Shown here one piece after another: positions 47,106-56,415 of a stretch of DNA of 64,000 nucleotides (within the stretch, counting starts at the first letter, position 1; the number at the start of each line of letters is the position of its first letter). The notes beneath the pieces are model-generated. The model saw only the letters and a program-made list of their open reading frames with translations. It ran no database searches and was not told the origin of the DNA. The DNA lies in contig NZ_CP117883.1 of the NCBI RefSeq assembly GCF_028736215.1, positions 2,790,001 to 2,854,000 on the forward strand. The letters are read 5' to 3'. The position numbers were made by a program, and so were the translations under genes. Origin of the DNA: Mucilaginibacter sp. KACC 22773 (GTDB taxonomy: Bacteria; Bacteroidota; Bacteroidia; Sphingobacteriales; Sphingobacteriaceae).

Positions 47106-47171
47106 AAGGCTGTTATCATTATCACAGTTTTATGGCTTATGTGAGGAAATGGCCTGGTACAATAAACAGGT

Positions 47172-47281
47172 GTACCACCCCGTTCCACGGTGTTCCAGGG
47201 TGTTTCAGGGTGTACCAGGGTGTTTCAGCCCGTTTCATGGTGTGTCAGCCCGTACCACCCCGTGTCAGGGTGTTTCATTTG
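47172..47281 (+). repeat. Array of eleven tandem decamers, consensus GTnyCAnnny
   Basis: Eleven contiguous 10-bp units start at 47172. Examples are GTACCACCCC, GTTCCACGGT, GTTTCAGGGT, GTTTCAGCCC, GTGTCAGCCC and a last, more divergent GTTTCATTTG. G1, T2, C5 and A6 are invariant. Position 4 is always C or T, and positions 8-10 are mostly GGT or CCC. It is intergenic, between a terminator and the DUF1080 gene. There are no spacers, so it is not a CRISPR, and the period of ten is not a multiple of three, so a protein repeat is unlikely. Confidence 0.9.
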
Positions 47282-47545
47282 TACTGGTACACACACTTTA
47301 TTGGTTATGCATAGTACCCCAAACAAGTAAAAAATAACCCGTTTAATTAGTATCCATTTGGTGAGCCACCTGATCAGTTTCGTTATAAATCCTTAATTGA
47401 CGGTTATTTAAATAATCTCAATTTAATTTAAACAGCTTCTTAATAAAGGCAGTTAGCCGGATAATTTTTTGGATAAAGAAAAATAAAAGCTACCTTTCAA
47501 CCTGTAGTCCCAAATACTTTAACCAATAAATGCTTAAAATAAAAC

Positions 47546-48532
47546 ATGAAAAATTTATTAATAATGGGTAATAGTTCACTTTGCCGTCTCCTTCGGCTAC
47601 AAGTAATGCTAATGTTATTTGCGTTCCCGGTCTTAAAAGTATCAGCCGGAGAAATCGGGCCATCGAAAGACCCTGATGTGATAGGCAGATGGGATATCAC
47701 CATCACCAAAGGCGGTAAAAGCCTGCCATCATGGCTGGAGGTGCAAAAATCCGGTACCCATACTTTAATCGGTCGCTTTGTGTATGCCTTTGGAAGCGCG
47801 CGCCCGATTTCGGAAGTTAAACCGGATAATGGAAAATACAGCTTTTCTATTCCCCCGCAATGGGAAGAAGGAACCCGGAATATGGATTTTCAATTTGAAG
47901 TTAGCGGCGATAAACTGACAGGTACCATGGTTTACACCGACGGTGCTTCTTATGAGTTTACTGGTGTACGTGCCCCATTGCTTGTGAGAACTAAAAGCCC
48001 GGTTTGGGGTGCTCCTGTGAAATTGTTTAATGGAAAAAACGTTAAGGGCTGGCATACAGATGGCAAGAATCAATGGATAGCGGAGGGTGGAATTTTGAGA
48101 AGCCCGCATTCGGGAGCTAACCTGATAACTGATAAAACTTTTACCGATTTTAAACTCCATATTGAATTCAGGTATCCGCAGGGAAGCAACAGTGGCGTTT
48201 ACCTGAGGGGCCGGTATGAATTGCAGGTGATTGATACCAAAAGCGGAGACCCTGAGCCTATTAACAACCAGTTCAGCTCGATCTATGGTTTCCTGCCGCC
48301 AAATAAAATGATGGCGAAAAACCCCGGTGACTGGCAATCGTATGACGTTACGCTGGTTGGCAGAATGGTAACTATCGTGGCCAATGGGAAAACAGTAATA
48401 TGCGACCAGATAATCCCCGGGATAACCGGCGGAGCAATAAATAGCCAGGAAGGCGAACCTGGCCCGATATTGATCCAGGGGGATCACGGACCGATTGATT
48501 ACAGGAATATTATTATAACTCCTGCCAAATAA
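47546..48532 (+). CDS. Secreted DUF1080 (3-keto-disaccharide hydrolase-like) protein
   Basis: The 328-residue protein has a signal-like N-terminus (LQVMLMLFAFPVLKVSAGE) and an ~110-residue N-terminal beta domain. A C-terminal DUF1080 domain follows: VKLFNGKNVKGWHTDGKNQW, then FKLHIEFRYPQGSNSGVYLR, DWQSYDVTLVGRMVTIVANG and PILIQGDHGPIDYRNIII. DUF1080 has a concanavalin-like fold, and some members hydrolyse 3-keto-glycosides. It is a single gene, preceded by 440 bp holding the sulfatase terminator and the decamer array. It is followed by its own hairpin, so it is not part of the sulfatase operon. Confidence 0.9.
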   Translation: MKNLLIMGNSSLCRLLRLQVMLMLFAFPVLKVSAGEIGPSKDPDVIGRWDITITKGGKSLPSWLEVQKSGTHTLIGRFVYAFGSARPISEVKPDNGKYSFSIPPQWEEGTRNMDFQFEVSGDKLTGTMVYTDGASYEFTGVRAPLLVRTKSPVWGAPVKLFNGKNVKGWHTDGKNQWIAEGGILRSPHSGANLITDKTFTDFKLHIEFRYPQGSNSGVYLRGRYELQVIDTKSGDPEPINNQFSSIYGFLPPNKMMAKNPGDWQSYDVTLVGRMVTIVANGKTVICDQIIPGITGGAINSQEGEPGPILIQGDHGPIDYRNIIITPAK

Positions 48533-48545
48533 AGGATACTAAGAA

Positions 48546-48585
48546 GCAAGAAAGCCTTCCTGAATAATCAGGAGGGCTTTCTTGC
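48546..48585 (+). terminator. Terminator behind the DUF1080 gene
   Basis: An 18-bp stem (GCAAGAAAGCCTTCCTGA and its near-perfect complement, one wobble pair) with a 4-nt ATAA loop begins 14 bp after the stop codon. Confidence 0.8.
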
Positions 48586-48840
48586 AATATGCCGGGAATG
48601 TTTTCAGCGTTGGGGCCCTTTTTATATCTATCTTATTTGTGTTTAATTATGGTAGTTCATCTGTTAAAAGCAACCAATGGTCGGTAGTCTTCAGCCGATC
48701 GTCGATTCATCTGCCGCCTTCGCCGGAAGCCCGGATTGAGTTCTGTATATTTGTTTCCAGGAAGATCATTTCTGATGATTGACTTTGATGCCAGCGTATA
48801 AACAAAATTTATCACAGTTTCTTTTAATTCATCGTTGTAT

Positions 48841-49917
48841 ATGAACAAGTTCATGTGTAACTCAATTTTTAAAGCCACAAAGTTTAATCTGGCCAAATTA
48901 GTTGTTATAAACGTTTTATGTACATTGTTGATTTTTGCGGCAACAGGATGCGCCGCGCAGCCTACGCCGGCGCGTTCCCTGCTTGCGCTTTCAAAAACCG
49001 ATCATATTCTGGCGATCATTGACCCCGTTACACTAAAGATTATCGCCCGTGTACCTGTGGGCTCCGATCCTCATGAGGTTATTGCATCAACTGATGGAAA
49101 GGTTGCTTATGTTTCTATTTACGGCGGCGGTAGCTTGCACGAGCTTAGTGTGGTTGACCTGGTAGCACAGAAGCCTTTACCGGCAATTGATACCAGGCCG
49201 TTAATGGGGCCACACGGACTAACGTTCGCCAACGATAAGGTGTGGTTCACAGCGGAGGGATCAAAGGCAGTTGGTCGATATGATCCGGCGATAACCAAAC
49301 TCGACTGGGTCATGGGAACAGGCCAGGACCGGACACATATGATTTATGTAACCAACAACGGAAAAAAGGTTTACACAACAAACGTGTCGGCAGGGACGGT
49401 AAGCATTTTGGTAGATAGTCTGCTCAAACCCGTCGCCTCCCCAACAGGATTTGCACCTCCGGCACGCCAGGATTGGGTGCAAACTGTTATTTCTGTTGCC
49501 GTAGGGTCTGAAGGTTTTGATGTCTCGCCCGATGGCCGTGAATTGTGGACAGCAGGTGCTCATGATGGTGCCATTTCCATTATCGACATCGCCGCCAAAA
49601 AGGTAACCGGCAACATCGACGCAAAGGTTGTTGGCGCCAATCGGCTCAAGTTTACGCCAGATGGTAAGCGGGTATTAATTACAAGCCTCAGGACCGGCGA
49701 TCTGTTTATTTATGATGTGGCATCGCACAAAGAGTTGAAACGCATCAGTACCGGCCATGGAGCAGCCGGCATCCTGGTAGATGATTACGGATCACGGGCA
49801 TTTATCGGTTGTACGGGCGACAATTACGTGGCGGTGGTCGATCTCACAGCGCTGAAAGTGACAGGGCATATTGATATTCCGGGGGCAGACGGCCTGGCCT
49901 GGGCAGTTAGGCCTTAG
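48841..49917 (+). CDS. YVTN-type beta-propeller lipoprotein
   Basis: A 358-residue protein with a lipoprotein signal (VLCTLLIFAATGC, lipobox ATGC) and a seven-bladed propeller of YVTN/YncE type. Repeated blades include HILAIIDPVTLKIIARVPVG, SDPHEVIASTDGKVAYVSIY, GFDVSPDGRELWTAGAHDGA and FTPDGKRVLITSLRTGDLFI. I chose ATG 48841 over the TTG at 48835. No enzymatic site is evident; such proteins are often annotated as YncE-like or lactonase-like. It is a single gene, convergent with the RND operon and separated from it by a terminator hairpin. Confidence 0.88.
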   Translation: MNKFMCNSIFKATKFNLAKLVVINVLCTLLIFAATGCAAQPTPARSLLALSKTDHILAIIDPVTLKIIARVPVGSDPHEVIASTDGKVAYVSIYGGGSLHELSVVDLVAQKPLPAIDTRPLMGPHGLTFANDKVWFTAEGSKAVGRYDPAITKLDWVMGTGQDRTHMIYVTNNGKKVYTTNVSAGTVSILVDSLLKPVASPTGFAPPARQDWVQTVISVAVGSEGFDVSPDGRELWTAGAHDGAISIIDIAAKKVTGNIDAKVVGANRLKFTPDGKRVLITSLRTGDLFIYDVASHKELKRISTGHGAAGILVDDYGSRAFIGCTGDNYVAVVDLTALKVTGHIDIPGADGLAWAVRP

Positions 49918-50029
49918 TATTACGATGGGAGAGGATCAGGGTGATAAAGTAAAAGAAATTCATTGCCAAAGATTTATGGAGATAATTGGTTGCCATTGAT
50001 CAAGCTGAATTATATAGAATGATAAAAAT

Positions 50030-50085
50030 ATCCATAGCAGGCATTTTCACTGTGCATTTTTTTGTTGTAAATGCTTGCTATGGAT
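50030..50085. terminator. Bidirectional terminator between propeller gene and RND operon
   Basis: A 17-bp stem (ATCCATAGCAGGCATTT with its complement, one G-T pair) encloses a 22-nt loop. It lies between the stops of convergent genes. Confidence 0.75.
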
Positions 50086-50106
50086 GTTGTAAATTGGACT
50101 AATTAA

Positions 50107-53100
50107 CTAAGCTTTTTCCTCATCATTTTCCAAATGTGGAGGTATTAATTTATACATTACCGGAGTCACTATCCGTGAGAGGATGGTAGAACTAATCAGT
50201 CCACCAATCAAAACAATCGCCAACGGGGCTATGAGCGGGTTAGGGTTCAAAGCGATTGGAAGTAAACCACAGATTGCTGTTATCGAAGTCAATACAACGG
50301 GCAGAAAGCGCGTTTCGCCGGCCATGTTGATGGCTTCATCTATGCTGTGTCCTTCCAGGCGCAAGTGGTTAGTAAAATCAACCAATAACAATGAGTTTTT
50401 AACCTGTATCCCTGATAAACCGATGAATCCGATGATAGACACAAGCGACATCGGGTTGCCTGTCATCAGTAACAGAACCACCCCGCCAAGTATGCCTAAT
50501 GGTATGATCGAAAGCACGATAATAATTCCTTTAAAGGTTTTGAATTGAAGGAGTAGCACACCAATGAAAAGGAATGTGCTGAGTATGATCACAGATAGAA
50601 AGTTACCGCCCAGCGCATCACCTTCAGACTCCGCTTCCCCTGAAAGTTTGTAATAATAACCCGGCGGCATTTTTAGCTTGTTAAGCTGCGGAACGATATC
50701 CTTCAGGACGTCGTTCGCCAGCACGTGCTCTTTGGTCAGGGAAGTCACCTTCGCAAAGCGTGATTTATTAAAATGGTTGATGGCTGTGGGCGACATTTCA
50801 AACGAAATAGTGGCGATCTGATCAACCAGTACCGGCGTGCCCTGCACATTGTTGACATACAAGTTTTTTAAAGCATCGAGGTTAGAGAACTTGTCTCTTG
50901 GAAGCGTGATTACCACGTTGCGTGAATCACCCCGGTCATCGATATAGTCCCCGACAGTTAGTCCCGCTACCGCCATACGGATCACTTTGTCCACATCACT
51001 GGTTAGCACGCCTAAGGTACGGGCCTTCTCTTTATCGATCTTTATTTTGACATCTGATTTATAAACATTCAGCTCATTATTGACATAAAATGTACCGGGA
51101 TGCTTTTTCAGAATTTCTTCGACTTTAAAAGAAAGGGATCGTATGGTATCCTGGTTTTCTCCAAATACCCTTACTACGATATTCGCTTCGATCGGCGTTC
51201 CCTGTTCAAAGTCTTTCACTTCGATCCTGGCATAGGGAAAGTCGTTGAACTTCTTTCTCAGTTGCTTGATCAGTTCGGTCTTTTTATCCGGGCTGGCCTC
51301 CTCATCCAGTTGAACAAATACCTGGGCAAAATCAGGCTTTACATCCTGCTGGTGCACGTTGTAGTAAATTTGCGGATTACCCTTGCCCACATTCGACGTA
51401 TAAAAAACAATCTCTTTGTGTTTCTTCAGTTCACCTTCTACCAGTTTTGTCACCCGGTCGCTTTCCGGGATATCCGCCTGCAGGGGCAATTTGATATTGA
51501 TCAGGAACATCGGTTTTTCCGAAGTTGGGAAAAGCTTGAACCCGGTAATAGTGAACAGAAAAAAAGCAAGTCCGCTCAGGGCTAACGATATCCCGATAGT
51601 AACTTTAGGCCATTTCAAGGCAAGCGGCATCACCCGGGCATAAGAGCGGGTCAAAAACCTTTGCAGATGCTTTAAAAAGAAATTACCCTCGCCATGTGTA
51701 TGCGTCTTTAACATCCGGCTGCCCAAAAACGGTACAAGCGTTAAAGCTACGATCATAGACGACAGCACACTGGTCATAACAGCCACCGGCAGGCTGCGGA
51801 TAAATTCACCGGCCGCATCAGGTAAAAAGGCAAGCGGCAAAAACGCGATAACCAGGGTAGCTGTACAACCTACAACTGCCACACCAATCTGTTTTGTCCC
51901 TTTCAGGACAGCATCCATGCGGGAGTGCCCTTCCCTGAGCCAGCGCTCAATATTCTCTACTACAACAATACTGTCGTCTACCAGCAGCCCTAATGCTACC
52001 ACAAGCCCAACAATACTGAGTTGATTTAAAGAATACCCTAAGAAATTCAAGGCGATAAGCCCCAGGCCCAAAGAAAGCGGGATGGAGATCATCACGATCA
52101 GCGATGCCCTGAACCCCAGTGGCAGCAGGGTGATGACGACCAGAACGATGGCTAACCCAAAGTCAAAACCAAGGTGGCCCAAACGTCTGGATACCATATC
52201 GGCCTGATCGAAGTTTTTGACCATGCGAATGTTTTCAGGCAGGCTTTTGTTAAACTCATCCAGTACCGGTAAAAACTCTTTCTGAACGCTGGCAATATTT
52301 ACATTGCCTTTCATTGCCGCCGTAACCAGTACACAACGGTGCCCGTTTAAACGGGTAATATGGTCTATCGTGCCGTCCTTATAACTTACGTCGGCCACAT
52401 CTTTCAGGTAAATGATTTTGCCATTAGCATTATAGATAACCGTATTGGCAACATCATCGACACTCTTGAACTTGCCGCTGGTTTTAACATTAAATACCTT
52501 GCTGTCCAGGTTGATACTTCCCCCGGGGATATCCGCGGCTTCGCTTTGCAAACTGCCGATGACCACATTAAGCGGTATTTTCAATTGCGCCAGTTTATTG
52601 AGTTGCATATCGATCCGGATCTCCTGCTCGGGCATACCGAAATACTTTACCTCCTTTAAATTGGTGATCTTTTCTAATTGTGTTTTCAGGATATCTGCTT
52701 TATCCCGCAGTAATTTACCGGAAGCGTTATCTGACACGAGCGCAACCTGCAAAATTTTTACGTCTGATGAGGATACTTTTTCTGTTTTGATCAGATAGAT
52801 ATCTTTAGGAAGTTCACTGTTCTTTAGCGCATTGATCTCCGTGGAGATTTCCTGGTATTTGTTGTCCACATCTACGCCATATTTAAACTTGGGCTGGATA
52901 ACCGCTACACCGTCCTCTACGGTTGTCAGGATCTTTTCAATGTTTTCAAGCCCATAGATCTTGTTTTCGATGGGTTTTACTACCTGCTCTTCCATATCTT
53001 TTGGACTGGTTCCAGGGTAAATCACCGTGATGATGTATTGCGGCGGATGGTTTGTCGGATCTTCCGAACGGGGCATGGTAAACAGCGTGAGTAAGCCTAC

Positions 53101-53169
53101 AACTGCCACCAAAAGGAATATGATCAGGGTGAACTGATAGTTCTTAACGGCAAAATTTGTGATCTTCAT
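50107..53169 (-). CDS. RND efflux pump inner-membrane transporter
   Basis: A 1020-residue RND permease of the AcrB/hydrophobe-exporter type. It has the N-terminal helix FTLIIFLLVAVVGLLTLFTM and two large periplasmic loops. The proton-relay helix LGLLVDDSIVVVENIERWL (paired Asp) and the second-half helices FLFIGVLLLQFKTFKGIIIV and SLVSIIGFIGLSGIQVKNSL are also present. It forms a tripartite pump with the MFP gene, 4 bp upstream, and the TolC-type gene. The presence of a TetR regulator suggests induction by a toxic small molecule. Confidence 0.95.
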   Translation of the reverse strand: MKITNFAVKNYQFTLIIFLLVAVVGLLTLFTMPRSEDPTNHPPQYIITVIYPGTSPKDMEEQVVKPIENKIYGLENIEKILTTVEDGVAVIQPKFKYGVDVDNKYQEISTEINALKNSELPKDIYLIKTEKVSSSDVKILQVALVSDNASGKLLRDKADILKTQLEKITNLKEVKYFGMPEQEIRIDMQLNKLAQLKIPLNVVIGSLQSEAADIPGGSINLDSKVFNVKTSGKFKSVDDVANTVIYNANGKIIYLKDVADVSYKDGTIDHITRLNGHRCVLVTAAMKGNVNIASVQKEFLPVLDEFNKSLPENIRMVKNFDQADMVSRRLGHLGFDFGLAIVLVVITLLPLGFRASLIVMISIPLSLGLGLIALNFLGYSLNQLSIVGLVVALGLLVDDSIVVVENIERWLREGHSRMDAVLKGTKQIGVAVVGCTATLVIAFLPLAFLPDAAGEFIRSLPVAVMTSVLSSMIVALTLVPFLGSRMLKTHTHGEGNFFLKHLQRFLTRSYARVMPLALKWPKVTIGISLALSGLAFFLFTITGFKLFPTSEKPMFLINIKLPLQADIPESDRVTKLVEGELKKHKEIVFYTSNVGKGNPQIYYNVHQQDVKPDFAQVFVQLDEEASPDKKTELIKQLRKKFNDFPYARIEVKDFEQGTPIEANIVVRVFGENQDTIRSLSFKVEEILKKHPGTFYVNNELNVYKSDVKIKIDKEKARTLGVLTSDVDKVIRMAVAGLTVGDYIDDRGDSRNVVITLPRDKFSNLDALKNLYVNNVQGTPVLVDQIATISFEMSPTAINHFNKSRFAKVTSLTKEHVLANDVLKDIVPQLNKLKMPPGYYYKLSGEAESEGDALGGNFLSVIILSTFLFIGVLLLQFKTFKGIIIVLSIIPLGILGGVVLLLMTGNPMSLVSIIGFIGLSGIQVKNSLLLVDFTNHLRLEGHSIDEAINMAGETRFLPVVLTSITAICGLLPIALNPNPLIAPLAIVLIGGLISSTILSRIVTPVMYKLIPPHLENDEEKA

Positions 53170-53173
53170 GGCC

Positions 53174-54226
53174 TTACTTGATAATTTTAATAAAAGATTG
53201 TTCGTTGAGGTAAGCGCTGTTGGAGATCACGATCTGGTCTATACCTTCCAGTTTATCCTTCAGATAAACATTTTCGTTGTCAAACTTCAGAATGGTAACC
53301 GGTACTCTTTTTACCCTGGTTGCGCCTATGGTGGTAAATACGAAACCTTTATTGCCGTCAGCTTCTACCAGTGATCCGTATGGGATAATCATCACGCTTT
53401 TATCCTGGTGGGTGGCTATCTCCGCTTTACCAAACATGCCAACCGCGGGTTTTAGGCCGTTTAATTGCAGTTTCAGTTCTATCTGGAACGAACCCAACTC
53501 CCGATCGGCCGCCTGCGACTTGCGGAAAACGGTAGCATCAAAGGTTTGACCGGCATAGCCGTCGAGCGTTACTTTAGCGGTTTGTCCGGGCCTGATGATG
53601 GCCCATTCGCGGTCAGTCACGCCAATTTTAAGTGAATAACTGTTTTGCTGTTCGGTAGAGTTGGTCAGCAGTACCGGCATACCCCCGGCGATAACCTCGC
53701 CTTCATTGGCTATTTTCTTGCTTACAAAACCATCAGATGCGGCATATATTTTAGAGTAGCGCTCATTGAAGGCTGTTGCTTCCCTTGCTTTTTTGGCAAC
53801 ATCCAAAGCTGTTTTAGTATTCTGCAATTGTTCCAAAGTGTAAACACTATCTTTGTAAAGATTTAGTGCCCGGCTATAGTCACGCTGTGCTTTTTCAACA
53901 CCTAAGCTGGACTGGGCTAAACCAGCTGAAATTTCGGTAGAATTGAGCGTGGCCAGCAATTGCCCCTGTTTAAAGAACTGGCCTTCCTGTACCAGGATAC
54001 GGTTGATCACGCCGCCTATCTTAAAGGCATATTTGGCTTCATCCTCCGTACTGACCAGGCCTGTAGCGGTGATCTGGTCGGGTACGCCTAATGTGGACAC
54101 CGATGCGGTTTTAACAGGTATGATATCCGGTTCTCCAATTGGATTACCTTCCCTGTGTTTTGCTTTGCAGGAAGCCATTGAGATTAACGCTGCTATGATA
54201 ATGCTGAATAATTGTAAGTTTTTCAT
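53174..54226 (-). CDS. RND efflux periplasmic adaptor (MFP) lipoprotein
   Basis: The 350-residue protein has a lipoprotein signal MKNLQLFSIIIAALISMASC. The membrane-fusion order follows: a lipoyl half (IGGVINRILVQEGQFFKQGQ), a helical hairpin (LGVEKAQRDYSRALNLYKDS), a second lipoyl half (YAASDGFVSKKIANEGEVIA) and beta-barrel and proximal domains. It links the RND transporter to the TolC-like channel. It is translated as part of one unit, 4 bp before the transporter gene and 93 bp behind tolC. Confidence 0.94.
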   Translation of the reverse strand: MKNLQLFSIIIAALISMASCKAKHREGNPIGEPDIIPVKTASVSTLGVPDQITATGLVSTEDEAKYAFKIGGVINRILVQEGQFFKQGQLLATLNSTEISAGLAQSSLGVEKAQRDYSRALNLYKDSVYTLEQLQNTKTALDVAKKAREATAFNERYSKIYAASDGFVSKKIANEGEVIAGGMPVLLTNSTEQQNSYSLKIGVTDREWAIIRPGQTAKVTLDGYAGQTFDATVFRKSQAADRELGSFQIELKLQLNGLKPAVGMFGKAEIATHQDKSVMIIPYGSLVEADGNKGFVFTTIGATRVKRVPVTILKFDNENVYLKDKLEGIDQIVISNSAYLNEQSFIKIIK

Positions 54227-54319
54227 CGTTTTAATTTGTTTTTTAATGGAGATGAATCGATCATGAGCTTATTTATATTGTCTTTTAAGGATCGCTTATA
54301 ATGGTTTCATGATCTTATT

Positions 54320-55681
54320 TTATTGAATGGTGAAACTGGCATTGGCGCGTTCTATAGCGGCGTCTGCAATCCAGGTGTCGTAAAGGGCAATATTGGCGTG
54401 AAGCTGGGCATCGATCCATTGGTTCTGGGCATCCAGCAGTTCGATGTAAATGGCTGTTCCCTGTTTGTATAACTTCAGCATATCCCCGTAATAGGTCTGG
54501 CTGGTTTTTAATTGGGATTGTGCGGCCTGGTATTGCGCAATGGCGCTTTGCATACCAGCCTGGCGAACTTTAAGTTCGGTAAGCAATTGCTGCTGCACGT
54601 AATCGGTCTGTGATGCCAGGGCCTCGCGGTCGGCAAGCGCCTGCTTGACCCGGTAATTGTTTTTGCCGGAAGAGAACAGGTTCCATTCCAGGGAAACCCC
54701 GAACAGATAGTAACGGCTATTACTGTTAAATTTCCAGTCAAAAGCCTGCGAACCCAGATCGATAAAGGTTCCTAACTTGGGGACGATATAGGATCTGGCC
54801 AGCCCAGTCAGGTTGCCGTTGATATCCTTTGCTATCCTTAGTTTGAATAATTCCTCCCTGCCATCAACATTGTTACCCGGGCTTTGTTCCCTTGCAGGCA
54901 GTGTTTTAATGTCGTCTGAAAGTATGCTGTCTGTCAGCGGCCGGTTAAGCAGGAAGTTAAAATAGTAGCCGGCTGATTCCGCTGTTTTCTGTGCCTCAAT
55001 AAGCGAAGCATTGATTCTGGATACTTCATTCTGACTCCTGAGCACAACGGTACGGTTAACCTTACTGTTGTCATACAGCTTCGTATTGATCCTTTGACCT
55101 TCTTCAACCAACCGGAGTGAAGATTCATAGATGCCGGTAGCATAAACGGCTTTCTGGTAATTGTAATAGGCTGCTTTGATCTCTTTGACCAGTTCGCGTT
55201 TATAGAGCAATACCTCGGCCTTTTGCAGATCTACCTGCTGCCTTTTGATCCGCTTATTATAGATCAGTTCCGCATTCAGAATAGGGAGTGCGGTGCGAAA
55301 CTTAGCATCATAAAAATTATCCGGATTAAGCTGTATCCGCTGATTTTGTAGCTGCGGAAAGGCATTGCTACCGGTCAATTTATTCAGCGTGGAATAAACT
55401 CCGTTAAACAAGTCGCCGGTAGGGAAATCTATCGTACGGCCGCCATCAGCCTTCGTGTAGGTAGTCGAAAAAGTAACATCGGGCAGAAACATGCTTTTCG
55501 CTTCCTTAAGCGCGTAAATATTTTTTTCGAGCACGAAGTTCTGCTGCCTGATGCTTTCATTTGAGGCAAGGCCCTGCCGGATATACTCATCCAGCTTGCC
55601 CTGCGCTTTTGCAAAGGGTGCAGCCAGTAAGGCTGACGACAAAAGCAAAAGTTGGTAAAATGTTTGACTTTTGAATTTCAT
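54320..55681 (-). CDS. TolC-family outer membrane efflux protein
   Basis: A 453-residue protein with signal LLLLSSALLAAPFAKAQG. It has two internally related helical halves typical of TolC (EYIRQGLASNESIRQQNFVL, and later TELKVRQAGMQSAIAQYQAA with YKQGTAIYIELLDAQNQWID). It forms the outer-membrane exit duct of the pump. An 18-bp operator-like sequence lies 20 bp upstream of the ATG and matches a second one before the SDR gene, suggesting repression by the TetR protein encoded just upstream. Confidence 0.94.
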   Translation of the reverse strand: MKFKSQTFYQLLLLSSALLAAPFAKAQGKLDEYIRQGLASNESIRQQNFVLEKNIYALKEAKSMFLPDVTFSTTYTKADGGRTIDFPTGDLFNGVYSTLNKLTGSNAFPQLQNQRIQLNPDNFYDAKFRTALPILNAELIYNKRIKRQQVDLQKAEVLLYKRELVKEIKAAYYNYQKAVYATGIYESSLRLVEEGQRINTKLYDNSKVNRTVVLRSQNEVSRINASLIEAQKTAESAGYYFNFLLNRPLTDSILSDDIKTLPAREQSPGNNVDGREELFKLRIAKDINGNLTGLARSYIVPKLGTFIDLGSQAFDWKFNSNSRYYLFGVSLEWNLFSSGKNNYRVKQALADREALASQTDYVQQQLLTELKVRQAGMQSAIAQYQAAQSQLKTSQTYYGDMLKLYKQGTAIYIELLDAQNQWIDAQLHANIALYDTWIADAAIERANASFTIQ

Positions 55682-55701
55682 TTTAAATCATCGATTTAAT
55701 T

Positions 55702-55719
55702 TTAAACACTGTTCAATAA
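55702..55719. promoter_or_regulatory. Putative TetR operator, site 1 (before tolC)
   Basis: TTAAACACTGTTCAATAA contains a near-palindrome TTAAACA-C-TGTTCAA with one mismatch. The identical 18-mer occurs at 57214-57231, upstream of the first gene of the group. Its place between tetR and tolC fits a repressor site. Confidence 0.65.
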
Positions 55720-55735
55720 CATATTAAAAAAAAGG

Positions 55736-56344
55736 CTAACTTTTTTCAAGCAACGCCACAAAAGACTCGTATCCGTTCTGCATGAGCTCTTCATTCGTCT
55801 TGCCAACAAAGCTTGTATTGCGGTGTTTGCAAAAAAGTGCGCAGATTCCGTGCACTACGGAGATGATCAGGAAAGTAAAATATTCTGTGTCCATATCTAC
55901 GAACTTGCCTTTCTGCTGACATTCCTGTACCATTCCCTGCATATATTTGATGGCTTCTTCAGCTATCTGGAATCCCTCAGACAGGGAATCTTTAACAGGT
56001 TCGTCAACAATGAACATCAGGTTATAATAATCTTTATTATCTTGGGCAAATTGAATAAACACGCGCCCGGATGCTTTTAACCGCTCAAAAGGGTCGCCAA
56101 CTTTGTCCAGTACTTTCAACTGGTTCAACAACAGGCGAAAGCCCTCCTTATGTAATTCGTGGAAGATCTCACTCTTGTCTTTGAAATAGAAATAAAGCGA
56201 GCCCTGGCTGTAATTGATCTCAGCGGCGATATTACGCATACTGGTTTTTTCATAGCCCTTCTCCAAAAATATCTTACGTGCACCGTTAAGGATGCGTTTG
56301 TGCATTTCCTGTTTCTCTTTTAATTTTCTTTCTGCTATGCCCAT
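55736..56344 (-). CDS. TetR/AcrR-family regulator
   Basis: The 202-residue protein has an N-terminal TetR helix-turn-helix (ARKIFLEKGYEKTSMRNIAA, then INYSQGSLYFYFKDKSEIFH) and a helical ligand-binding C-terminal part. It lies between the SDR gene (71 bp upstream) and tolC (54 bp downstream), all on the minus strand. The two identical 18-bp near-palindromes flanking this arrangement are the best candidates for its binding sites. It most probably represses the efflux genes and the SDR gene. Confidence 0.93.
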   Translation of the reverse strand: MGIAERKLKEKQEMHKRILNGARKIFLEKGYEKTSMRNIAAEINYSQGSLYFYFKDKSEIFHELHKEGFRLLLNQLKVLDKVGDPFERLKASGRVFIQFAQDNKDYYNLMFIVDEPVKDSLSEGFQIAEEAIKYMQGMVQECQQKGKFVDMDTEYFTFLIISVVHGICALFCKHRNTSFVGKTNEELMQNGYESFVALLEKS

Positions 56345-56415
56345 TTTTAGATAATGATAAGATACAAATATAAGATCGCCGTTCGTGTGGCCAAATTTCG
56401 GATGGGTGTTTCTGC

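Noticed and set aside
47172..47281. CRISPR array
   Set aside because: Units are 10 bp, contiguous and without spacers, and no cas genes are nearby.
47074..47337. ORFs of 87 and 60 codons across the decamer region
   Set aside because: They only translate the 10-bp repeat; the period is not a multiple of three and the residues change with frame. There is no start context.
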